In this document: positions 46,186-54,928 of the stretch, in pieces
Numbering within the stretch: position 1 is the first letter of the stretch
Layout: every line of letters begins with the position of its first letter
Source of the DNA: JAXGPL01 sp040766985
Lineage (GTDB): Bacteria > Bacillota > Sulfobacillia > JAUYEG01
NCBI GenBank assembly: GCA_040766985.1
Contig: JAXGPL010000003.1
Coordinates: forward strand, 62,001 to 126,000
DNA: 64,000 nt
Reading direction: 5' to 3'
Position numbers and translations under genes: made by a program
The notes under the pieces: generated by a model
Database searches by the model: none
Told to the model about the DNA's origin: nothing
Seen by the model: the letters and a program-made list of their open reading frames with translations, nothing else

Positions 46186-46725
46186 CTACCACTTCTCGTA
46201 GTGCACCCGGTCCTTCTCAAACCGGTCCGTCGCCGGCCTGGTTTCCGCGGGGTAACCAAATGCGATCATCCCTACGGCAAGCACCCTGGGGGGCAGTTGC
46301 AGCAATTGGGCGAGGTGGGTGTGCCTTTCCCCGCGGCCGCCATAGATGCCGCACCAGACTGCTCCGATGCCGAGGCCGTGCGCGGCAAGCAGCATGTTCT
46401 GAATAGCTGCCGAGCAGTCCTCAACCAGAAGCCCGGTGGACGGCTGGAGTTCCTCGTCGCCGATCACCACGATACAGCAACTCGCACCGGGCATCATCTT
46501 GGCGTAGGGGTGGGCATCAGCAATTGCCCCGAGCGTAGCCTTATCGCGGATCACCATGAAGTGCCAGGGCCGCTTGTTGCTCGCGGACGGTGCGCAGAAA
46601 CCCGCTTCGAGAATCGTCTCAATCGTGTCGTCATCGATCTGCTCTGTCGTGTACCGGCGGATGCTCCGCCTTGTCCGGATGGCCGTGAGTACGTCCATCC
46701 CACTGCTCTTGATCCCCGGTGCCAT
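46186..46725 (-). CDS. Nitroreductase family flavoprotein
   Basis: An FMN-dependent oxidoreductase of 179 aa, the short form of the family. FMN-contacting segments are TRRSIRRYTTEQ near the N terminus, GFCAPSASNKRPWHFMV, and the C-terminal AVGMIAFGYPAETR. ATG 46725 has AGGGGG 7 bases upstream. The natural electron acceptor is not predictable. It ends 40 bases before the NERD-helicase start, so they may be cotranscribed. Confidence 0.9.
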   Translation of the reverse strand: MAPGIKSSGMDVLTAIRTRRSIRRYTTEQIDDDTIETILEAGFCAPSASNKRPWHFMVIRDKATLGAIADAHPYAKMMPGASCCIVVIGDEELQPSTGLLVEDCSAAIQNMLLAAHGLGIGAVWCGIYGGRGERHTHLAQLLQLPPRVLAVGMIAFGYPAETRPATDRFEKDRVHYEKW

Positions 46726-46805
46726 ATCGCAGCCCCCTTCGGGCTAGTCGCCCGCGTATGTGGTCGCCACCTCCATTACACATGCTTCCCAAAGGGACGG
46801 CAATA

Positions 46806-46842
46806 GCCGGAGGCCCGTCCCAAGTCGGGACCGGCCTTCGGC
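46806..46842 (-). terminator. Terminator-like hairpin after the sigma operon
   Basis: A 16-bp stem with one mismatch and one wobble (GCCGGAGGCCCGTCCC with GGGACCGGCCTTCGGC) around a 5-base loop, about 50 bases past the beta-propeller gene's stop. Confidence 0.6.
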
Positions 46843-46891
46843 TTGTGGCCCTCTTGGGGCACGCCGCTCACGAATTACCTCGCAATCGGCG

Positions 46892-48190
46892 TTACTTCAG
46901 CTTGAGTGTCACCTGACAAATCGCGAATCCTCCCGCCGAAGACCAGGTTGGCTGCTCGGCCCGGATGAACACGATAGACTTGCCGTCCTTACCCCATGCT
47001 GGATTCCAATCGTTATGGTCGCCTTCGACGACGGCGACGACCTGACCGGTAGCGGGCGGCCCGGCCGCCTCGGCCTCACTTTGCCACTCGGCCAGGTCAA
47101 AGCGCGGGTATGGCGTTGACACCGTTAGGTGAAACCGTTCCATGCTCACCACGTTGACAGCCCAGATCTCACGGCTCCATTCCTGGACCACCAGCCACGG
47201 CGTACCGTCGGCGCGGGCGCGCAGCACGCGGCTATCCGGCGAGGTTCTGACGTAAGCCACGAATTTCCCCGCTGGCGACCACGCCGGATCGGACCCCTGT
47301 CCGAGCGAGACAGTCTGCGAACGATCAACATGGGCGAGTACGAGTTCGGTTTCAGCGCCGGAGTCTCCCGTTCTGCGGGTGTAGACGATCCGGTCCCCGG
47401 CCGGCGACCAGGTTGGATGTGTCCCCTCTGCGAACTCGACCGGCTCTCCCGCACCATCGGCACCGACGATCATGACCCTATCTCTGGTGACCACCGGGCG
47501 CATTCCGATCAATTGCTGCCGCGTGAAGGCTATTCTTGTGCCATCCGGGGACCAGGCCGGTTCGAGGTCGTAGATCGGCTCGCTGCCGGGCAGCGTGACT
47601 TGGGTGAGTCCTGTGCCGTCGATGTTGATAACCGAGATGCCGACGCCGCCGGATTCACCATGCGAGAATGCCACCCGCCTGCCATCGGGGGAGACAGCCG
47701 GCATCCGCGCGTAGCTGCCGGGCGGGGGCTCAAGCAACGGCGTGAGCCTACCGTCCTTGGCCATCAGCCAGAGCGCTTCGTCCTTCTCGACGACAACACG
47801 ATCGCCGGCGGGCGAGGCGCTGAGGTACCCATCGTATCCGGTCAGACGGAGCAGCTCGACACTGCCGATTGCCTCGACCGACCGCGCGGTTGCGATGGTC
47901 GGCGGCTGGAGCGCCAAGGCGAGAATGAGGATCACGATTCCCGCAGCGGCCATCGGAAGAACGAGGCGGGGGCGAAGTCTCGTTATGTCACGGCTCACGA
48001 TGCGGCTACGCCGGGCTGCGGGTTCGACGGGTTCAGACGACAGCCCGTCACGTAACGACCTGCGCAACTTCTCGTTGACGGGTGTCGCGGACGCCATGTC
48101 CAGAAGACAGCGGGCGACCGCCTGCTCGCCGGACCCTTGGACACCGTCGGTAGGACTGTGTTCCGGCTTTTCTGGTGTTCGGCCAGTCAT
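46892..48190 (-). CDS. Membrane-anchored TolB-like beta-propeller, probable anti-sigma partner
   Basis: A 432-residue single-span protein. Residues 1-66 are cytoplasmic, a membrane segment lies at about 68-90 (LVLPMAAAGIVILILALAL), and the rest is an extracytoplasmic propeller. PD40/TolB repeats are SPDGRRVAFS, SPDGTRIAFTR, SPAGDRIVYTR, SPAGKFVAYVR and GKDGKSIVFIR. The ATG overlaps the sigma-factor stop (ATGA). Position suggests the short cytoplasmic part holds the sigma factor while the propeller senses an outside signal. No known anti-sigma motif such as HxxxCxxC is present, so this is inference. Confidence 0.8.
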   Translation of the reverse strand: MTGRTPEKPEHSPTDGVQGSGEQAVARCLLDMASATPVNEKLRRSLRDGLSSEPVEPAARRSRIVSRDITRLRPRLVLPMAAAGIVILILALALQPPTIATARSVEAIGSVELLRLTGYDGYLSASPAGDRVVVEKDEALWLMAKDGRLTPLLEPPPGSYARMPAVSPDGRRVAFSHGESGGVGISVINIDGTGLTQVTLPGSEPIYDLEPAWSPDGTRIAFTRQQLIGMRPVVTRDRVMIVGADGAGEPVEFAEGTHPTWSPAGDRIVYTRRTGDSGAETELVLAHVDRSQTVSLGQGSDPAWSPAGKFVAYVRTSPDSRVLRARADGTPWLVVQEWSREIWAVNVVSMERFHLTVSTPYPRFDLAEWQSEAEAAGPPATGQVVAVVEGDHNDWNPAWGKDGKSIVFIRAEQPTWSSAGGFAICQVTLKLK

Positions 48191-48690
48191 AGGAGAACCT
48201 CCCTGTGTTGGGACAGCTCGTCGTGCAGCCGGAGCAACGCCCGTTGCAGGGCAACCTTGACGGCGCCCTCGCGCCTTCCCAAGACGCGCGCGATGTCCTG
48301 GTGCCGGAGGTCCGCAAAAAACCGCAGCTCGACCACTGCCCGCTGGTACTCGGGCAGACGGTCGAGGCAGGCGGCGAGGACGAGGTCGGTTTCCACGTGT
48401 TGGGCCCCGTCCGGTGCCGGAACCCGCTCCGCGCCGGCCATCGACTGATCTTCCTGCGGGGCTCTGCCCCGTCGCCGCAGCAGGTCGGTGACCTGAGCAT
48501 GGGCGATGCGGAAGATCCAGGCGGCAAAGGACGGCCCGCGGAAACCTGCGAAACCACGCCACGCCTTGGTGAACACCTCGCTGGTGACATCATCCGCGTC
48601 ACGGGCACCGACGCGCCGGTAGGCATACCGGTAGACACGGTCGAAGAACTCGTCGTAGTACTTGGCGAACTGCTCTCGCTGCTTTTGCAG
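48187..48690 (-). CDS. ECF-type RNA polymerase sigma factor
   Basis: A group-4 (extracytoplasmic function) sigma factor of 167 aa. Region 2 is YYDEFFDRVYRYAYRRVG followed by ARDADDVTSEVFTKAW and SFAAWIFRIAHAQVTDLLR. Region 4 is LPEYQRAVVELRF to HQDIARVLGRREGAVKVALQ. An in-frame TGA lies about 80 bases upstream and no ATG, GTG or TTG lies between it and region 2. GGAGGG stands 6-7 bases before CTG 48690, making CTG the likely start. It is coupled by ATGA to the beta-propeller gene. Confidence 0.88.
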   Translation of the reverse strand: MQKQREQFAKYYDEFFDRVYRYAYRRVGARDADDVTSEVFTKAWRGFAGFRGPSFAAWIFRIAHAQVTDLLRRRGRAPQEDQSMAGAERVPAPDGAQHVETDLVLAACLDRLPEYQRAVVELRFFADLRHQDIARVLGRREGAVKVALQRALLRLHDELSQHREVLL

Positions 48691-49020
48691 AAGAATCCCT
48701 CCGGCGTGCCTTCCCGCAGTAGAGTCTGGTGCGGCGGTCGCACGACGTCAACTAAGACGAATGAGCGGTCGGGATGGTAACTGCCAGTTGCCGGCTCGCC
48801 GGGTAAGGCATGTCCGCCAGCGGTCCCTCCTTCACTTCCCGCGCATCGCAGGCAGGAGGTCTGTCCCCGGTAAAGTAATTCGTTACTGGAAACACTTCCA
48901 TTCTGTAGAGCAATGCACAAGCTATCATTAGTGTTCTGAACGGGGAGGTGACCCGACAACCGAGGCTCTTATCCACTATCCACGCAACCAGAGCCAGCAA
49001 CTCGCAGAAAGGGGATCTAG
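48691..49020. other. 330-base intergenic region
   Basis: Divergent upstream region between the sigma factor and the M14 peptidase. No gene is supported; the short open frames lack coding bias and good starts. The AT-richer part around 48870-48930 is the likely promoter zone, but no clear -35/-10 pair was found. Confidence 0.5.
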
Positions 49021-51564
49021 ATGCCTAACCAAGTGACAAGCCCTGAGCAGTATTTCGGTTTCCAGATGGGCGCCGACCGCAAGATCGCGCGGTGGGACAA
49101 GATCGTCGAGTACTTTTGCCAACTGGAGCGGGAGTCCGACCGGATCAAGGTCATCAACATGGGCCCCTCAACGGAGGGAAATCCCTTTATCCTGGCCATC
49201 ATCACATCGGCCGACAACCTCGCCCGCCTTGAGCAGTACCGTGAAATCAACAACAAGATCGTCAACCCGCATGGGCTGAGCAAGGAAGATGTCGCACCCC
49301 TCATTGCCGAGGGCAAGGCGGTTGTCTGCCAGAGTATGAGCCTGCACGCAACCGAGATCGGCGGCACGCAGATGGCCCCCGAGCTCGCCTGGGATCTGCT
49401 GTCCGGCGACTGCGAGGACACCAGGCGCATCCTTGACAACGTCATCTTCCTGATGGTCCCGTGCTTCAACCCGGACGGGCAGATCATGGTCACCGACTGG
49501 TACAACGAGTGGGTCGGCACCGAGTATGAGGGCTCGCTTTACCCGCGGCTTTACCAGAAGTACACCGGCCACGACAACAACCGCGACGCGCTGACCATGA
49601 ACATGATCGAAAGCAAGTACATGGCCAAGATCATGTTCCAGGACTGGCGGCCGCAGGCATACGTCGACCACCACCACCAGGGCAGCGAGGCGGCGCGGCT
49701 GAACATCCCGCCCTACTCCAACCCGATGCATCCCAACGGCGACCCGCTCGTCTGGCAGGAGATCAACTGGTACGGCGCGCACATGGCCTTCATGCTTGAG
49801 CAGGCCGGCCTTGACGGCATCCTGCATTCGTCGCGGTATGAGGGCTGGGGCCACCTCGGTTTCCATTGGATAACGATTTACCACAACATCGCCGGCATGC
49901 TCACGGAGTCCGCGAGCGCCAAACTGGCGACGCCGCTCTACATCCACCCGTCGCAACTGGTCGGAGCCGACCCGCGCACGATGCCCGAATATGAGGCGCA
50001 GGTCAACTTCCCCAACCCGTGGCCGGGCGGCTGGTGGCGCCTACGCGGCATCGTCGAGCGGCAGAAGGTTTCGGCGTACGCTCTGCTCGACCTGGCGGCC
50101 CGCCACAAGGAGCAAGTGCTCTGGAACGCCTACCTCAAGGCCACGCGGCAGACGCAGTGCGGAGCGGAGGGCAAGCCGCAGGCCTACATCATTCCGGCCG
50201 ATCAGCATGACCGGCTTACCGCCAACAAGCTGATTAAGGCTCTGTTGGGGCAGGCGATCGAGATCCAGGTTGCCAAGGAACCGTTCAGCGTCGGCAATGT
50301 GACCTATGACGCCGGGACGCACGTGGTCTTCATGAACCAGTCCAAGTCCGGCCTGGTCAAGACCCTGCTCGGAATCACCAGGTATCCGGACAGCTTCTGG
50401 ACCCGCAACCCCGCCGACGGCACCCCCATGGTCCGCGACGCGACGGCCGATACGGTCGCCGAGTTCATGGGCGTCAACGTCGTCCCGGTGGACGAGTGGG
50501 TCGACGGCGAATTCGTGGCAGTGACGGAACCCCCGAAGGCAACCGCGAGCGTCGCCGCAGGTGCGGGTGGCATTGTTTTCGACTGCCGCCTCAACGACAG
50601 CTATCGCGTCGTCAACAAGCTGCTGGCCAAGGGTGTCAAGGTCTGGCGGCTTCCGGACGCACTGGAAACCCGGCCGGCAACTCTCCCGCCTGGCGCGTTC
50701 TACCTGGAGCCGGGCGCCGCTCCCGACGACTTGCTCTTGACCCTGTCCGCGGAAACCGGCGTCGGCTTCATGGCCCTTGCGGCGGCCCCGGCCGCCAAGA
50801 CGCCCGTGACGGCCAAGCGCGTCGGGATCTTCCAGCGGTACTGGGCCGGCAACATGGACGAAGGCTGGACACGCTGGGTCCTGGAGCAGTTCGAGTTCCC
50901 GTATCAGACGGTCATGGACGCAGATATCAAGGCCGGCAACCTCATTGATCAGCTCGACATCCTGGTGTTGCCCTCCGACAAGAGCGAGATGATGCTCGGC
51001 CCGCTCGACTTCGCGTCAAGGGACGCGCGGACGGCCGGCCAGATCAAGCGCTTCGGCAATTGCCCGCCGGAGTACCGCAGCGGGTTTGGCCTTGAGGGCG
51101 CAAAGGCCATCGCCGAGTTCGTCGCGCAGGGCGGCCGGGTCGTAGCGATGGACGAATCCTATAAACTCGTGGCCGAGGCCTGTGGGCTCGGAATCAAGAG
51201 CGTTGTCGAGGGCGTCGGCGCCAAGCGCTACCTCACACACGGCTCCACGCTCTGGACGCTCGTCGACAACACCAATCCGCTGGCATACGGCCAGCCGGCC
51301 AAGGGCCTCATCCAGAGTTGGGATGGACCGGTATTTGAAATCGCGGAAACCTTCATGTCCGAGAACTTCGAGACCATTGTCTCCTACCCGGAACACCACA
51401 TCCTTCAGAGCGGTTGGCTGATCGGCGAGGAATTGATTGCCGAAAAGCACGCCCTGGTGCGGGCAAAGTACGGCAAGGGCGACGTGGTGTTCATCGGTTT
51501 CCGGTGCCAAAGCCGGGGCCAGACGCACGGGACATTCAAGTACCTGTTCAATGCGCTGATGTAG
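49021..51564 (+). CDS. M14 family zinc carboxypeptidase
   Basis: A large (847 aa) zinc carboxypeptidase. The HxxE zinc pair is in MSLHATEIGGTQM (around residue 106), GHDNNRDAL provides the Asn-Arg substrate-binding pair, and the third ligand His is in YVDHHHQGSEA (~residue 219). About 450 residues follow the catalytic domain and end in a glutamine-amidotransferase-like segment (GAKAIAEFVAQGGRVVAMDE). No signal peptide is seen. AAAGGGGA precedes ATG 49021 by 5 bases. It probably degrades peptides inside the cell. Confidence 0.9.
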   Translation: MPNQVTSPEQYFGFQMGADRKIARWDKIVEYFCQLERESDRIKVINMGPSTEGNPFILAIITSADNLARLEQYREINNKIVNPHGLSKEDVAPLIAEGKAVVCQSMSLHATEIGGTQMAPELAWDLLSGDCEDTRRILDNVIFLMVPCFNPDGQIMVTDWYNEWVGTEYEGSLYPRLYQKYTGHDNNRDALTMNMIESKYMAKIMFQDWRPQAYVDHHHQGSEAARLNIPPYSNPMHPNGDPLVWQEINWYGAHMAFMLEQAGLDGILHSSRYEGWGHLGFHWITIYHNIAGMLTESASAKLATPLYIHPSQLVGADPRTMPEYEAQVNFPNPWPGGWWRLRGIVERQKVSAYALLDLAARHKEQVLWNAYLKATRQTQCGAEGKPQAYIIPADQHDRLTANKLIKALLGQAIEIQVAKEPFSVGNVTYDAGTHVVFMNQSKSGLVKTLLGITRYPDSFWTRNPADGTPMVRDATADTVAEFMGVNVVPVDEWVDGEFVAVTEPPKATASVAAGAGGIVFDCRLNDSYRVVNKLLAKGVKVWRLPDALETRPATLPPGAFYLEPGAAPDDLLLTLSAETGVGFMALAAAPAAKTPVTAKRVGIFQRYWAGNMDEGWTRWVLEQFEFPYQTVMDADIKAGNLIDQLDILVLPSDKSEMMLGPLDFASRDARTAGQIKRFGNCPPEYRSGFGLEGAKAIAEFVAQGGRVVAMDESYKLVAEACGLGIKSVVEGVGAKRYLTHGSTLWTLVDNTNPLAYGQPAKGLIQSWDGPVFEIAETFMSENFETIVSYPEHHILQSGWLIGEELIAEKHALVRAKYGKGDVVFIGFRCQSRGQTHGTFKYLFNALM

Positions 51565-51612
51565 GAGCCGGGGTCACGGCACGGTACGTGAGTCAGATAA
51601 CACAAGTAGCAC

Positions 51613-51644
51613 GGAGGGGGCCGGCCGAGCAGCCGGTCCCCTCC
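51613..51644. terminator. Hairpin between M14 gene and M23 remnant
   Basis: A 13-bp stem, GGAGGGGGCCGGC with GCCGGTCCCCTCC (one G-T pair), around CGAGCA. No T tract. It lies 48 bases after the M14 stop. Confidence 0.55.
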
Positions 51645-51650
51645 GCATCG

Positions 51651-51838
51651 TCACTTGGGCATCTTGGCGAAGAGCACGTGCCCGAACGGGTCCACCCGGA
51701 CGCCGTCGAGCCACAATTCAAAGTGGAGATGGGCGCCGCCGGTAGGCAGGCAGTTGCCAGATTGGCCGGACTTGCCCACGGATCCGTTTTGGCTGACGTA
51801 CATCGAGCCGACGGGTACCTCCGTGTATGCGCATCAGC
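51651..51838 (-). pseudogene. M23 peptidase C-terminal remnant
   Basis: The last ~61 residues of an M23 (lysostaphin-type) endopeptidase are readable: SMYVSQNGSVGKSGQSGN, then GAHLHFELWLDGVRVDPFG, ending at TGA 51651-51653. The HLHFEL zinc motif is intact, but an in-frame stop at about 51836-51838 cuts off the upstream catalytic half, and no further homology is seen beyond it. Confidence 0.75.
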
Positions 51839-52188
51839 TGGGAAGTAGACCAGGCTGAGGGGCGGAAACGGCCGTTAGCATAGCTTCTTCGCAGCATACT
51901 TGGCTCCGTTTCACAAAGCGCCGGCTCATGGGGCAGGCGGCTCAGGTATGCAGTGATTGGCCTTCGCAACAATTCAACGGACCAGATGCTGCTTCTTGCC
52001 TGGTGCCTCTCCTATCGTACGACACGTATCCACAAGCCTGCGGCCGACCCGACCATCGGGTAAAGCAAGGGGCCAGCTAATCGACGTGTAAGCCGCAACA
52101 GCATGTCGGATACTGTCGAAGCATGACATTTTCTACCACAGGCATTTCAGCTGTGGAGGCCGAACCGACGTTTACTCGGGGGTGTCAG

Positions 52189-52611
52189 ATGGCGGTGGCG
52201 GGTGTCCTGGTGGTCGACGACGAACCAAATATTCTCTTTGTCCTAAAAACCGCACTCACAGAGCTTGGCCATCGGGTAACCACGGCTGCAAACGGCGCCG
52301 ATGCCCTGGCCTTTCTGCGCACAACCGCAGACCTTCCGGAGATCGTTCTGCTCGACCTGCTCATGCCCGGATTGAGCGGGCACGAGGTGCTCGACGCGAT
52401 GCGCGCCGATTCCCGCCTCGCGCCGATCCCGGTCATCCTGGTGACGGGATCCGCGACGGCACACGACCGGCTACCACCCCCCTGCACCTATGAGGCACTC
52501 GTCAACAAGCCCTTTGACCTCTGGGCCCTGACGGACCTGGTCGACGAAGTAGCCAGGGGGCGAAGAGCACCACTAGCGGCAGTTGCCGCGGGCGCACTTG
52601 GCCCGGCGTGA
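52189..52611 (+). CDS. Stand-alone response regulator receiver protein
   Basis: A CheY-like receiver domain (140 aa) with no output domain. Acidic pocket Asp-Asp is in VLVVDDEPN, the phospho-acceptor Asp is in IVLLDLLMPG (~Asp56), Thr in ILVTGSA and Lys in LVNKPFDLW. ATG 52189 follows GGGGG at 6-7 bases; an upstream ATG at 52123 has none. No histidine kinase is adjacent. The 350 bases upstream (51839-52188) show no gene. Confidence 0.88.
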   Translation: MAVAGVLVVDDEPNILFVLKTALTELGHRVTTAANGADALAFLRTTADLPEIVLLDLLMPGLSGHEVLDAMRADSRLAPIPVILVTGSATAHDRLPPPCTYEALVNKPFDLWALTDLVDEVARGRRAPLAAVAAGALGPA

Positions 52612-53359
52612 CCACCGCGTGCTAACGCACGCTGAGCACAGGTTGTGTCCCCTGTATCGCCGCTCCCGCGTGATTATTGCCAGGGTTTGTTCAGGAGCAG
52701 GTCCCATCCCTTCGGGGTCGTACTGATCTGTGCGCGTGGACCTCTTGCTCGAAAGATGTAACGACTACGTCCTCCAGCGTCAGCTTCACGTACGGAGCCG
52801 CTAAAGGGTGAACACCGCCGAACCGAAGTGCAACCCCCTGGTGCATGCTTCGAAAAGCCATGTGCTCCTAAGTGCGCCTGATGAATCCCCTGATGGTTCC
52901 ATTATCCGCCCACGACGCCGGGCAGCAGATACATCTTCCCGGCTCTTTCAACGGTATGCGCCACGGGCGAATCCGAAACGGATGGCCACACACAAGGTGG
53001 CCCTTTCGGCCCGTGGTGGACTGTCTGGGTCGCGCCGACACTGAGAACATCCGTATTGGCAAGGTTCTCGGCGGCAACTGGCTGGGACTTCCTTCGGCGA
53101 TCCTTCCCGCGGCGAGTGAGACCGGCGGATTAGCGTAAGCACTCTAGCGCCTCCTGCCCCAGCGTAGTGGTATAATCGGAACCAGCTTTGAGTAGCGAAC
53201 TGTTTTGGAGCAAGGTGACTTCGTGGGCGATCAGGATCGCACAGAACTCATGCAAGGACGAAGCAACCGTCCAGAGCAACGGTTCCGGTAGGCCCGTGGC
53301 AGGGCCAGAGCGCGCACGGTACAGGCGCTCGACCTCGCCAGCCATACCGTCAGCAAAAC
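52612..53359. other. 750-base stretch without an intact gene
   Basis: No complete gene is supported. On the plus strand at about 53028-53088 the frame reads GRADTENIR then GKVLGGNWLGL, resembling the extreme C terminus of membrane (M19) dipeptidases. It could be the tail of a lost gene. The end, from about 53223, may hold the start of the MATE pseudogene. The rest appears non-coding or too decayed to read. Confidence 0.35.
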
Positions 53360-54652
53360 CTCTGGATCCTGGCTGGCCCGCTGATTGCCGAACGACTCCT
53401 CCAATCCGTCGTCGATGCCGCCGATATGGCCATGGTCGGCCGGGAAGGCGCCGCGGCCGTTGCCGCAGTGGGTCTGTCCAATCAGATATCCATGATCGGC
53501 ATGAGCGTTTTCGATGCGATCGGGTCGGCACCATGGCCGTCGTCGCAAGGCGTATCGGCGCGAGGAGATACGACGAAGCTCCAGAAGACCCTCGCCAGTC
53601 TCTATTGATCGCAGCGGTGATCGGCCTGGTCTCGTTCTTGATCTTTTCCGTGTATGGCGGGAGCCTGCGGTTGATGGGCGCCGAGCCGGATGTGGTTTCG
53701 CAAGGCACCCTTTACTTCGTCTGGAAGGGCTACTCGCTCGTCTTTGAGTACATCACGATGACCTGCTCACCTCGTTGCGGGGATCAGGTAACACCCGCCT
53801 GCCGATGTACTCGGGAGTGGTCGTCAACCTACTCAATCTCTGCGGCAATTACCTGCTCATCGGCGGAAACCTCGGTTTCCCAGGCTCGGAACCGAGGGCG
53901 CCGGTGTCGCCACAGCCTTCGCGCAGTTTTCCAGGCATGCTGATGATCCTGTTCCTGACCGCGGAGACAGAACCCGCTCAGCCGGTGGTTCAATGGATCG
54001 TTCCGTCCCATTAAAGGACGCCCTCGGCGCTGGTACGGATCGGCCTGCCGGCGTCGGGTGAGCGGCTGGTGCTGCGCGGGGCGCAGATACTGTATACCAG
54101 GGCGATCGCTGGCCTGGGCGCAACGCATATGCCGCTCACCAGATCGCTCTGCGGATTGAGTCGATTTCGATGACCATCGGCTTCAGCTTCAGGGCGCGAC
54201 AGCCACTCTGGTCAGCCGAAGTACCTCGGGTTCGGGGACAGAGATAGGGCGAGGTCTCGGCCACGGGCCGCCGAGGATCAAGCTCATTGATCATGGGCTG
54301 CGCCGGTGGTGCTGCTGTTCTGGCCGCCATCCTGGTCAGGCTGTTGTCCCGGATAACCGCCGTTGCGCAGATGGGCACAGCTGCGTTACGCATCGTGGCC
54401 GTCGCCCAACCGTTCATGGCGATCAACCACACCCTGGCCGGCGGACTACGCGGCGCCGGCGACACCCGCTGGACCATGTACATCACAGGCGCGAGCGCGT
54501 GGGGCGTACGCGTCGCGCTGACTTATGTGCTGGTTTCAATCATGAAGCTGGGCCTCAACGGCGCATGGTACGCGATGGTCGCGGATCTGATCATGCGGTC
54601 AATGCTGTTCCGGATGCGGTTTGCAACCGGCAAGTGGAAAGACACATCATGA
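53360..54652 (+). pseudogene. MATE-family multidrug efflux gene, multiply frameshifted
   Basis: Successive fragments in changing frames rebuild a MATE transporter. They are LWILAGPLIAERLLQSVVDA with DMAMVGREGAAAVAAVGLSN (frame 2); GTMAVVARRIGARRYDEA to SLVFEYITMT (frame 1, from ~53530); RGSGNTRLPMYSGVVVNLLN (frame 3, from ~53775); VRIGLPASGERLVLRGAQIL (~54041); AAHQIALRIESISMTIGFSF (~54130); and finally GGLRGAGDTRWTMYITGASA to the stop at 54652. At least five frameshifts plus a scrambled piece near 53900-54020 and 54240-54290 make it non-functional. Confidence 0.88.
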
Positions 54653-54928
54653 TGCTTAGCCTTCCCCGATTAGGCCATGCATAGCTATGGATAGAAAACC
54701 TGGAACGATGTTCCTTCTTCCAGCATGTAGAAACCCTTGCGTAGTCGCATGGTTACAGCCTGCGTTAAGCCGCTGGGAGCACTGGAAGAAAGCGCTGCTA
54801 AGAGGTTCCGCGGGGTTCGGCGTTGTAATGAGCTGTCGAAATGCCGTGTTGATCAACTTGCAAGTACTGGAGGCTCAGGCGGATGATGTCTAGGCCGCGG
54901 CAACGGCTGCGCGAAAGGCGGTTCGCAT

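Noticed and set aside
52770..52810. Group II intron-like GTACGGAGCCG sequence
   Set aside because: No domain V/VI structure, no reverse transcriptase and no matching 5' boundary.
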